NCBI GenBank assembly: GCA_026120035.1
Contig: JALRME010000001.1
Location: 2,741,909-2,805,908, forward strand
From: Coleophoma eucalyptorum
Lineage: Eukaryota > Ascomycota > Leotiomycetes > Helotiales > Dermateaceae
Length of the DNA stretch: 64,000 nt
Direction: 5' to 3'
A program made the translations under genes and the position numbers. The notes below the pieces were generated by a model. It ran no database searches. It was not told where the DNA came from and saw only the letters and a program-made list of their open reading frames with translations. Shown in pieces: positions 1 to 9,998 of this stretch (position 1 is the first letter of the stretch; each line of letters begins with the position of its first letter).

Positions 1-758
1 TACAAGGCATTCCTAATTGAAGGTGGAACAGACTGTCAGCGGATCGGGTTCCCAACGGAGATATCCTGGAGTTTGGATCCATGCACAGCATCCCATATAA
101 ATCCTCCTGACCCAGTGCTAGCGCTCGATTGAGACCCTTCTCTGGGTTGAAGATGACACCCTGCATACCTCGGCGGCAGGATGCCTCGTTACTCATCGGG
201 CTTCGTGATATTCTTTGCTCCTGTTAGTCTCCATATCGTCTTGGCCGGCACATCAGTCCTTTCGATTCAGTTCTAAGCGACCCAAGCCTTTCTTTCCGCC
301 ACCTGAGAAAGATGCATTTTACTTCAGAACACAAGCGTGACAAGGGATTAGCGCTCCTGACTTGCTCTTGATTATCGCTCACTGCATGTGGAGTACACAC
401 TAGAAGTATGGAAGCCACTGCATGCAACTAGTCTTATAGCTTGGCTGTACTCATATATAGATATCATCCATGCCCTACTGATATTGGAAGGCTGACTTTA
501 TGCACATTGATAAGTCCATAAAGCTGCACCGTATCCTTAACAGCCTGAGCTCGTAATCAAGAGTAGTCTTTCAAAAGCCTCTATACCTGGTACATAGTTT
601 TTACATTCGACCTTGTGCACTATCGCTACTGTTCTTTCAAATACAAAAAATACAGCGGACGCGGCGTACCCGTGTCTAGAGGCGTCTACTATACTCAATA
701 GCATCACCGCTCAGCTCTACAGACCCGAAAAGCTCTAAACTTTTATCCTACAAGCAGC
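1..758. other. Intergenic, no gene seen
   Basis: No reading frame here resembles a protein. The last hundred or so bases are presumably the promoter and leader of the gene starting at 759. No repeat or RNA gene was recognised. Confidence 0.5.
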
Positions 759-1720
759 ATGTCTCGAAGTTCACATTCAGGGCGGCATCGATCTTCACTA
801 TCGAGAAATACCGATACAAATAATGAGGATCTGATCGAGCAAGTCAAAACTATCATCACTAGTCTTGATACTGTGGTGTCAAACTATGCAGATCGGGTTG
901 AGTCTTACATCCCTTCAGCTCAGTCGGCCATGGCTGTGCTTGACCGAATACGCTTCTTTCGTGAGCCAAATCGACTTCCAGAGCAGGTCTGGATCATTCA
1001 AGGGTTGCAAGACTTCGCATATCACGATGCAGATGCGGGCTGCATCCGTGATGTGGCAGAGTGGAGTCAAGCAGCATGGCTCAAAGTCCTCCGAATCCAT
1101 CCTGAGAACTCGCAGATCTTGACGGGTATGTGCATACTCTACCATTTTAGGCTGGCTCGTTCTGTGTCTGAATTTTTCTAATTCGAAGTCATCTTCTAGG
1201 CCTCGGGTATAACTGGTTGCAAAGGGCACAAGCAGTGTTGTCCAAGATTCAAAATGAAGAAAGCAGCCAGAAACCGAATGGCAATACTCAGTCAAGTAAG
1301 CCGCAATTGACATCTTCCCAGACACAAAACAAGGTCATTACTGATCCTGAATCTCCTACAGCCTGTCGTCGCCAACGAACAGAAAGTGCGAATTACGTTG
1401 AAGCACGCGGATATCTTCAGCCAGCAGTAGATTTCTACTCCAGAGCCGTGCGAGCTGCGGACTTGGAGAACTCTATGACAGGTGATCTTCTAGCATCGGT
1501 AAGCTCTCTTGCCACCACCGCGTTGAGCTCTTTCGCTAACACCGAATTCCAGGCTGCCGAGGCACAGATGAGCCTTGGAAACGTAACGGGATCGCCGAGA
1601 GATGAGAGGCACTTCTCGCAAGCCATCCTATATCTTCGTCGTGCTGAGGCTATCCCTAACTACTCCTTGAGCATTTACCTGAAAAATTACCTTGATGAGT
1701 ATGGCCGATATGTGTCCTGA
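759..1720 (+). CDS. Unrecognised alpha-helical protein, TPR-like
   Basis: Proposed exons are 759-1125, 1200-1498 and 1553-1720, giving 277 residues. Intron 1 has GTATGT...TAG borders. Intron 2 is 54 nt, a multiple of three, so it could be read through, but it has a GT donor, a CTAAC branch site and a CAG acceptor, so splicing is more likely. The C-terminal third has paired amphipathic helices of TPR character (DLLASAAEAQMSLGN, then QAILYLRRAEAIP). The N-terminus is Ser/Arg-rich and low complexity. There is no signal peptide or membrane segment. I do not recognise the family, and no function is implied. The gene call rests on consistent frame across both introns and a solid stop. Without splicing intron 2 the product would be 18 residues longer. 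Confidence 0.7.
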
Positions 1721-2583
1721 ATTTCAGTAGATGAAGTGCCAGAGTTTGTTTTATTTGGTGTTTCTGCTTGTGACACCTTATTGTAACGGGCAATATTGTT
1801 GGCTCCAAGGACCTAGGAGTGTCCTGCTCAACGTGCTCTGTGATTTCTATACCCAAATTCAGCTTGGCGTTGGCGGGAGTTTGGGGAAGAAGCACAATCC
1901 TAAATTTAGCATCTAGCAACAAATTAAAGATTACAACATATTATATTTGGTAATACTTCGCTCTGTATAGTATTCATGCTTCACATCTTGTCATGAGCAA
2001 CCAACATGTTCTATCGAATGCTCGCTTCTCAGGTACTTCCTTACTAACATGATTTAGCGACTGCCAGCTTGCATGCTCGTCTCGTATCTGACCTCCAGCC
2101 ACAAATTCACGCATGCCCCAAGAATAAACATGGCCATTCGTATTGCAGGGTTACGAAAACAATAAACTCCAGATGCAATACACGAAGGCTTATATCATCA
2201 GGCACCAACATGCCAAACCCTCAAACCCAAAAGCTTGGCCTACAAAATTGGAAGGTCCTCGGCGAGATTCAATTTCCCATCTCTTCCGGCCGAGGCGAGG
2301 CGAAATGCGCTGCAAGGGAAAATGGTTCTTCCGGATCATGAACCTCTCATCACAAGCTCCAGGTTAGCTAGGTAGGTAGGTGTTGGTCTCAGCCTCGCAT
2401 TTCCAAAAGCCTGTACAACTCCACACTTTCCCCAGAAAAGGAAAGATCCCAGAAGCAAGGCATTGGTCAACAACCGGCAAGCACCATATATCGCATCGAA
2501 CGCATCGATATAAGCTTGGGACGTCGGAAAGAGAGTGCAGACAAGAGCGTCAAGACCGGGACAGAGGCGGACAAAACGCGACA
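1721..2583. other. Intergenic, promoter side of EMC6
   Basis: Short frames here are not protein-like. A run of AGGT repeats (about 2367-2382) is the only local pattern. Confidence 0.5.
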
Positions 2584-3130
2584 ATGCTCAGCGAACGAGA
2601 ACAGCAAATAAGCCCGATCGTGCCAGAGTCGGTGGTGCATAACACGAAGGTATGTTCAAGCCACACCTGTCCTCATGCTCCCCTAGATGCACGATGCGCA
2701 ATTCGCCCGCCAATCGTGAGGACACCCCACGAAGACAGAAACACCACGTCCTGTTCTCCTGCCTCCCATCTCCCTTCACTTTATATTCGATACAGAAAGA
2801 AAATACAGACGTGTGCTGACCCTCTTCTCGCAGACACTAACGACCCTCCACAATCTGACTGCATCCCTCTTCGGCATTGGCGCTGGCATTCTGGGGCTAG
2901 AATCATACCCAGGCTTCCTCTTCTACCTCTTCTTCACACTCCTCACCTCGGGACTTGTGTATATCTTCAGAGTACGGCCGGCTATTGTGCAGGATGTAGC
3001 GCAAGGTGGCGAAGGGGGAGTAGGAAGGTTCTTTAGGAGTAGTATGGAGTTGTGGTCTGGTGGAATCGTGGAAGGGTTGAGTGGATTTGTGCTTACTTGG
3101 ACGCTGTTCTATGGCTTGGTTAGGGCTTAG
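2584..3130 (+). CDS. EMC6: ER membrane protein complex subunit 6
   Basis: Exons 2584-2649 and 2834-3130 give 120 residues, the usual length for this family. EMC6 is a core membrane subunit of the ER membrane protein complex, which inserts tail-anchored and multipass proteins. The first exon carries the conserved N-terminal SPIVPESVVHNTK-like motif. The second starts TLTTLHNLTASLFGIGAGIL and carries the characteristic GILGLESYPGFLFY segment followed by a membrane helix (FFTLLTSGLVYIF). A C-terminal hydrophobic segment (GFVLTWTLFYGLV) completes the fold. The 184-nt intron has GTATGT and GCAG borders and phase 0. The ATG at 2584 is required to supply the conserved N-terminus; a start inside exon 2 would lose it. 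The gene is convergent with the GTPase gene, which ends at 3599. Confidence 0.93.
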
Positions 3131-3598
3131 GGACTCTAGATGCGGATGGTAGAATGACTGGCATAGGCTCGGCTGTAAACGGAATTTATGCTATCGTACT
3201 ATATTGGTGTTTTTATGGTGTTTGCGATGAAAGTATTTGTTAGAAGGTATATGAGGGAGCAAACACTGGGACAGTGAGGTTCTAAAGCTTTCGATAACCC
3301 TTGGCAAGTCCAAGATAGACATGCAGGGATAGATCGAATGATTGAATTTTGGGTCCGTTCAACCCTTTGAGGCCAGCAGTAGCTGCCAGAAGCTGATTTG
3401 GAGGCTTATGGTAGTATGGCGAGGGCCTTTGTCAATTCACAACCATATATTCAATCGTCAAGGACGTGATTCAGAAATCCATTTCCAACCACGCATATAT
3501 ACATCAGTGTATTTGACAGTTGAGAGACTATTACAAAACACTTCCAATTAAACTATACCAACCACTGCAATCCCACTGGCAGATCAACAATCGCTACT
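3131..3598. other. Intergenic between two convergent genes
   Basis: This is presumed 3' UTR of EMC6 (+) and of the GTPase (-). No coding signal seen. Confidence 0.5.
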
Positions 3599-6536
3599 TT
3601 AATCGGATACCTCAGTGACCTTTCCTACAAAACCCTCTAAGCCAGCTACACCTTTCTTGCCTCTCTCTGAACCATAAGAGAGTCCAGGACCACCGCCAGG
3701 CATAACCAATACCTGGCACCCAAGCTCGATCCATTCACGATGTTTCATCAATTCCAAAGTCACATCCGTCAAACTCTCTGCATCAGAAACATACGATGCC
3801 GATTCCTCCATCTCTGACTCGGAATCAAATGGTTCGTCATCAAATCCAAAAACATCTTCGTCTTGTCTCCTCATTTCTGACAAAGCCTGCGCCTGTTTGG
3901 ACTCGACTGGAGAGCGATGAGGCCTTAGAGACACTACCTTAGCAGAAGCTCGGATACTAGCGATGTAAACAACGACTAGACTACCAGCAGTGATGGAATT
4001 AATACTGCTATCCTCGAAAGAGGCAGTAAATTCGCTGGCAGCCTGCAATTTATGTCCAGTATAGAGCATATGAGAACTAGGAACGGCTAAAACCATGCCT
4101 TTACGAATACAGGCCGAGATCTTTTCAGCGATACCCTCTTGCTGTGAGACCTCGGGATGTTCGAGAACAAAGCCAATGCTTCCAGTCTGGCCAGCTTCCA
4201 GGTGAACGACAGGCAGTCGCATATTCCGAATACTAACAATTCGTGCATTATGCCATTCCCCTCCGGAAACCGATGCTGAAATATTCTGACTCGCGACCCG
4301 AGTCAGCTCAGTCGTAGATGGGTGTGTAGATGACCGGCCAAAACTTGTTGGGGGAGAACGGTTGTACGACTGACTGGTCGGTGAAGAATATTTATCTGCA
4401 TTGGCTTGGAGGGGCTGCAACGATTAGCATTTCTCTTATACATCACACTGCAGCTTGAATGCTAATACTCGATAGAAAAATGGGGAATATTCGAGGCAAG
4501 ACACTCATCTTTCCAAATATCCTCAAACTTTGAAGTATTGGCTTGTAGTACGTAGCCCAGTTGTGTTTTTGAGATGATTGGAATTGGTCGCTTACTCCAA
4601 TGACGATATTGTCCCCTATCGATAATGATCCAAAACGTAGATGCCCAGCTACCACACTGCCAGAATCGGCATCTGTCACATTGCCCGAGGCAAGCGGCTG
4701 GTATGAAGCGGCAACTCCAAAGACGTCCTCAATGTGAAAGAGGGATGTGGGCTGTTCGGGATTTAATGCAGTATGACCAATGAAATCGTGAGCCGTCGGT
4801 GCGTTTGGTATTGGCAAATTCGCGAGTAAAGCATGCAACAATTGAATACCAGTTCCCTTTGCAGCACTGGTCATAACAATTGGAATGATTGACTTATTAT
4901 TGCCAGACAGATCCATACGTTGAACGAGATCTCGAATCTTCTTCTCATCAGCAGCAGATATCGTGTTCAGACTCTCCTCCCTTGATGGCTCTGCTGCGAT
5001 GATGGTAAAGCTTCTGCCCGTAGATTTAATAGCAGAGATGATTTTTGATACCGTTTGTCTAAGGTTATCCCTCGTTGCAAGGTCGAGCTTAGTGATAACA
5101 ATGGCAAGAGGTCGATCAAGTTTCAAGCATAGCTCCAAATGAGCCCTGGCAAGGTCAATCCCGGCGCCTTCAAGTCCCAGAATGTCTTGTGCAGATGACG
5201 TACCACCAGCACTGACAGGAGCATTGTTACCGTCGTCTGCGCCAATACAGAGAAGTGTCCAATGGGGGTCCCAGCCAATCAAGCCTTTCATGATGGTGCG
5301 TCTAAATTTTGGATGTCCAGCAGAGTCACATACAAAAACTAGCCTGCCACCTTCTGCTGCAGCATGAACATCAGTCCATGTAGACACATTTCCAGAAGCG
5401 TAGTTAATGACTTCTGAACCTTTGTATCCAATCAACTCCTGTGCCACGGAACTTGTCACGCCGGAAATCAGTTCGTGGCGATGTCGTAAGATGCCGATTC
5501 GACTACAGCCACGACCAGTATCGAGGGTTGCTCTGGAAAGCGTTCCTAGGAGAGAAGATTTTCCAGAGGTTGTTGGCCCAGTAAGAGTAACTCGTAGCTG
5601 CTGTGATCCACCTTGAACATCCAGGGGTGAGAGGTCCTGAAGCAATCGAGTATTCTTCTCATCCAGCTCTCCACTCGGCGTATTCGTTTTGCTTCGTTCG
5701 AGACTCAAATCGGGAAGCACTAAAGCTTCGGCAACCCAGAGTGCTGCTTGACAATTCCGGCTCCTTGGTTCATGGCCATATAAGCCCACGTCAGATTTAT
5801 TTGTCTTCAGTGTCCCATCAACAACATTGGTTTTGCCGTCCAGGGTCTCTTGCCACTCGCACCGCCCAACAACCACCATTCGGGTTACCTCTACATTACA
5901 GCCAAGACTAGCAGCCATTGCTCGTAGATTTTGCAAACTCTCTTCCATTTCATCTTCTGTCAGCCCAATCAATGTACCATCATCAGAAACACCAATCTCA
6001 TAGAGTGCCCCGCGACTTTCTTCAAGACCAGTAAGCAACCTGTTAGGTCTTACAGGCTGATCTATATTTGCTTCAATGTCAGGCAACTTGGGAACAATCA
6101 AGTTGCTTGTCGATGAAGCATGATATGGCGACGATTGCTGAAGTCGCCATAACAGCTGTGTGGTTAATTGCTCAAAGCGTTTCTGTCTGGACTGGTTTGA
6201 TGGAGCTAGGACTGGGGCTGGCTTGCCAGCTGACACCTGATTTATGGGCTGCTTTTTGTACTGTTGGGAACCAGAGACATGGCTACCAGTGCTGCACGAA
6301 CTGTAGGTTCTTCTTGGTCGTAATAGCAAGTGCAGTTTATATTCTGTTGGGCCTTCTTGAGGCTCCGCTTCTAGACGTGAGATGCCATAATCTGCAGGAG
6401 AAGGGAAAGCCAGTAATGGGTGACTAGTCTTCCCCATTAGCCGTGGTGTCGAGGCTGGTCTTGGAGAATCCGCCGGCGTACTCCAAGGAGAGGAGACCCG
6501 GGGAAGGTCTACCTCGTACGTGAATATTGATGCCAT
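3599..6536 (-). CDS. GTPBP1/GTPBP2-family translational GTPase
   Basis: Exons 6536-4596 and 4414-3599 give 918 residues. The 181-nt intron has a GTAAGC donor, a CTAAT branch site and a GCAG acceptor, and joins DNIVIG to PLQANADKY. An ORF read without splicing gains a false 50-residue tail. The G domain starts near residue 320: P-loop GPTTSGKSS, switch-II-type DSAGHPKF, and base-recognition ITKLD. The later exon holds the beta-barrel that follows in this EF-1alpha-like family (WHNARIVSIRNMRLPV, then RKGMVLAV). Animal GTPBP1 and GTPBP2 act in ribosome rescue and mRNA decay; the fungal role is inferred. I chose the ATG at 6536 (MASIFTYEVDLPRVSS) because the 26 residues before it in the open frame look non-coding. 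Confidence 0.88.
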
Positions 6537-7813
6537 AACTTGACAATGCCCCCAATGCAGTGTATATTCTGAATAAAGGGTTCTTAAGTATGTTGTTGTT
6601 TTTGAATTTCGCAATATGCGATGCTGCTCTTGAAGTTCGACCTTCCCTCTTTAACGATGCCGCAGTCGCGCCTGGTTTACGTTGGAATTAGATATGGAGT
6701 TCGCATGTGTTCGGTGGGTGCGTAATAGCTGCGAGTATTGAAGAAACATCTTGATTGTTCTGGACTGCGGAGGATGGGGAAGCTCTGGAATTACTGAGGG
6801 GTATTTGAGATAGTTCTGCTGTAGATTTATGAGCGGCATAGAACTCTAGAACTGCATCGTTCGGCGGGAAGTCGTCATATTTGGTTCCCAAGAGTGCAGA
6901 TGTAATGTGGTGAGTGAAGAAGACTTGTGATAAGCATGAGTGAGTAGGTTGTACATGTCAAGGGCCAGCAATACCAGCCGAGCGAGCTAGGAGCAGTCAT
7001 ACCTGGCGGCTATGACTGTCTCGGTCGGACTGGACACGGTCTTGCGGCACTGACTGATTCTGCCACGCAAAAGGGCCAATTCACGGGCAATGACAATGAA
7101 GACAATTGATCCAAGAAACTTGAGTTTTGACTCAGGCAATAAGTAATACACGCCTATGGGGGGAAGTCGTGTACTTCGCTACGCTATTTGTGGTTGAGGT
7201 CAAGTTGCAGCAACAACATCCTGCGATAACGTCCGATAGGAGGCCATCAAGCAAGCAATCGACAGGCAGCAGACGGAAACTTTGCATTCGTTCTAGCGCC
7301 TCTGTCGGCGTCGAACACCCCACCACACCCAAGCTGCGCCACGTTGCTTCCGCGCTGGCTGCTTGCAACTCACTTGCTGTCTCTCTAAATGCTGCCCACT
7401 CGCCACTCTCTCCACTCCCCTGCCCTGCCTATCCTTACCATCCTTCCCTGTAGCCACCTTATACCCTGCTGCTTCGCACTGCACAGGTCCTGCATAGCTT
7501 TACCTGGAGCCTGCTTGAAACGACCAAACTGTTCTTAACTGTTGACCGTGGGCGTGTTTGTTACTTGCTCGTTACATCCTCCTTCCTCCAAACGCCCAAC
7601 GCTCATACCAGCGACAGTACCCAAGCCAAGCACAGGGACCAGGCGTTGTAACACTACAGATCTCACGACATTCTACCCGACCCGCCTCCGAGACCCCAGG
7701 TCAGGCTTATAAGGCTGTGCTTCTTCTCCTTCCGCTCTCTGCAATCTGTCTAGGTGTTTTCTTTTTCGACATCTTTTTCTTTTCCTCGAAACCAGAATAT
7801 ATCACATATCACC
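6537..7813. other. Divergent promoter region, GTPase (-) / SEC9 (+)
   Basis: This 1.28-kb stretch separates two divergent start codons. The part before SEC9 is pyrimidine-rich (CCTTCCTCC, TTCTTCTCC, TTTTCTTTT), typical of leaders of well-expressed fungal genes. A protein-like frame without an ATG lies on the minus strand at 6688-6900 (see findings). Confidence 0.5.
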
Positions 7814-9018
7814 ATGAAGAAATTCGGCTTTGGAAAAAAGGACAAAAGCTCCTCCCCAGCTCCGGCTGCAGCAAACCCTTATGCCCAACCCCCTCCAGCT
7901 GCGGATCCCTATGCTCAAGACACCAACAAATATGCCAACATGGCGACTCCAAGAAGCAGTCTTCCCAGCGATGACGCAGGAGCAGGTGGTTACGGTGCCG
8001 AAAAGTATGGAAGTGGTGGGGGCTATGGTGCCAACCGATACGACAATGGCGGATCAAAATACGGTGCAGGTGGCTATGGTGGTTTAGGACGAACAAACAG
8101 TGTCGACACCACGACTACAGAGGCTAAGAGAGACGACCTCTTTGGGGGAGCCCGAGAACGATACGCCCAGAAAGCTTCCATGCCTGAGCCATCAAGGGCC
8201 AATTCTGGTGCATCTCAGGGGGGTTATGGAGCGTACGGTGAGGAGAGGCAATTGACTGCTGAGGAAGAGGAAGAAGAGGATGTCCAAGCCACGAAGCAGC
8301 AGATTCGCTTCATGAAGCAAGAAGATGTCTCGTCTACTAGAAACGCTCTTCGTATTGCTGCCCAAGCTGAAGAGACCGGTCGTGCTACTTTGGCAAGATT
8401 AGGTGCACAAGGAGAGCGTCTACACAATACCGAAAAGAACTTGGACCTTGCTGCAAACCACAACCGCATTGCCGAGGAAAGGGCGAAGGAGCTGAAGACA
8501 TTGAACAAGAGCATGTTTGCGGTACACGTCTCTAATCCTTTTACTGCAAAATCCAGGCGAGCAGAACGTGACCAGGAGATCATTGAAAAGCACCGAACAG
8601 AGCGTGAGCAACGTGACGCAACTAGACAAGCTGCATTCGGATCCCAACAGCGTATGGAACGTGCCTTCAAGGAACTTCAACCAGGAGATCCTGGCTACAG
8701 AGCACCACAGACAAAATCAAGCCTTGCGGAACGATCAAAGTACCAATTTGAGGCAGATAGTGAGGACGAGGAGATGGAGAATGAGATCGATGCCAATCTT
8801 GACGCACTCAGTGGCGCAGCTGGCAGATTGAACTTGTTGGCACGGGCTACAGGTGCAGAGGTAGAGGCACAGAACAAGATTATCGACACAATCACCAGAA
8901 AGGTATGTTACTTGGCACTTTGTTCAAATTGCAAGAGAAATACTAACCCATTCTTTAGACCGACAAGGTTGACGACCAGATCGTCATGAATCGGGCAAGA
9001 CTTGACAGGATCAAATAG
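7814..9018 (+). CDS. SEC9: Plasma-membrane t-SNARE of the SNAP-25 family
   Basis: Exons 7814-8902 and 8959-9018 give 382 residues. Sec9 pairs with Sso1/2 and Snc1/2 to fuse exocytic vesicles with the plasma membrane. The N-terminal region is rich in Gly, Tyr, Ala and Pro (Tyr-Gly-Ala/Gly patches, residues about 10-110) and starts MKKFGFGKKDK, as in other filamentous fungi. Two SNARE coiled coils follow: the first about 170-240 (DVQATKQQIRFMKQEDVSST...), the second at the C-terminus, where exon 2 supplies TDKVDDQIVMNRARLDRIK. There is no membrane anchor, as expected for the family. The 56-nt intron has a GTATGT donor, a CTAAC branch and a TTTAG acceptor. Its stop lies 148 bp from the convergent NIF3-like gene. 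Confidence 0.93.
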
Positions 9019-9166
9019 ACGGATTGGGGAGCATCTAATTTGGAATTACTCGGTGTATCTTGTCTATCTTTGTGGAGTTTGGCGACTTGTAAACTTGCAA
9101 ATTTGAAGCTTTCGTGCTTTGCGCCTGGATGGAGGCGAGGAGGCTTTTGTGAAAATTGATCATGGT

Positions 9167-9559
9167 CTAAAATTGTTCAATCTTATAGACTTCATATGCA
9201 ACAACCTCAAAAGGGTGTGCTCTTCTAAAATCAGCAAAAAACCCGACGTGGTATGCAAGGATTGATACTTACTGCTTCAGTGCAGCCACGGAAGCTTTGG
9301 CTATCTCAGTAGAGCCGCAATGAATTTCGACTCGGACCTCTTCAATTCTGGCCAGTGTATCAACACTGCCTGTGTGGGGAATTGCTCCCTTTGCTGAGAC
9401 CGGCATGAACTGGGCCGTTCCTGTGCTTTCATAGGCAACCTGCACGTATTTTCCGTCTTCAAAACTACCACCTCCTGCTGCAAAAACAGCTTGCTTCGTT
9501 CCCTCGAGGTGTGATGGTGGGACAGTGTATGTCAGTGTGTATCTCTGGGGTGAGGCCAT
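9167..9559 (-). CDS. Small stand-alone NIF3 / YqfO-insert-like domain protein
   Basis: Exons 9559-9273 and 9224-9167 give 114 residues. The 49-nt intron has GTAAGT and TTTAG borders. Without splicing the frame stops directly after the donor and the conserved C-terminus is lost. The protein matches the CutA-like domain inserted in bacterial NIF3/YqfO proteins: YTLTYTVPPSHLEGTKQAVF, AAGGGSF, GTAQFMPVSAKGAIPHTG, RIEEVRVE, and RAHPFEVVAYEVY from exon 2. Full NIF3 proteins also have two flanking metal-binding lobes, which are absent here. The role is unknown; a trimeric ferredoxin-like fold and small-ligand binding are inferences from the fold family. It shares a 439-bp divergent promoter with YVC1. 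Confidence 0.85.
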
Positions 9560-9998
9560 TTTGGAAGGCTTTATGAATCTGAATTCGTTTCTGTGGAAGG
9601 ATATTCTTGGCCTGTAGCGACTGTGTGAATAATGAATGGTATTATGTTCTAGAATATATGGGGTGTTGAGAACAACTGTTATCCTACTTTTCTCCTACTT
9701 TTCTCTTACTTTTCTCCTCTCCACAAGGGTATCATATCGCTCTCCTTATCGGCCTTATCGCAGCCGTCATTTGATTATGTCATCGCAAACCATCATCCCG
9801 TATCTTGTCAACTCCAGTCCAACGTTGGACAGGCTTCTTCGCTGATAACAATAATCATCTCTCCTATGATTCAAAACTCCCTTGCTTTGCTCTAGTATAA
9901 ATATTGGCACGATCAGTACTTATTAGTCCTATGACGGGACGACAGCTTGGGAACAATTCACTTACTCATTGACCAAACCTTAGTACCGAGCTGCCAAG
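9560..9998. other. Divergent promoter, NIF3-like (-) / YVC1 (+)
   Basis: No further gene is visible. The stretch contains repeated TTTTCTCCTACTTTTCTC pyrimidine tracts around 9685-9720. Confidence 0.5.
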
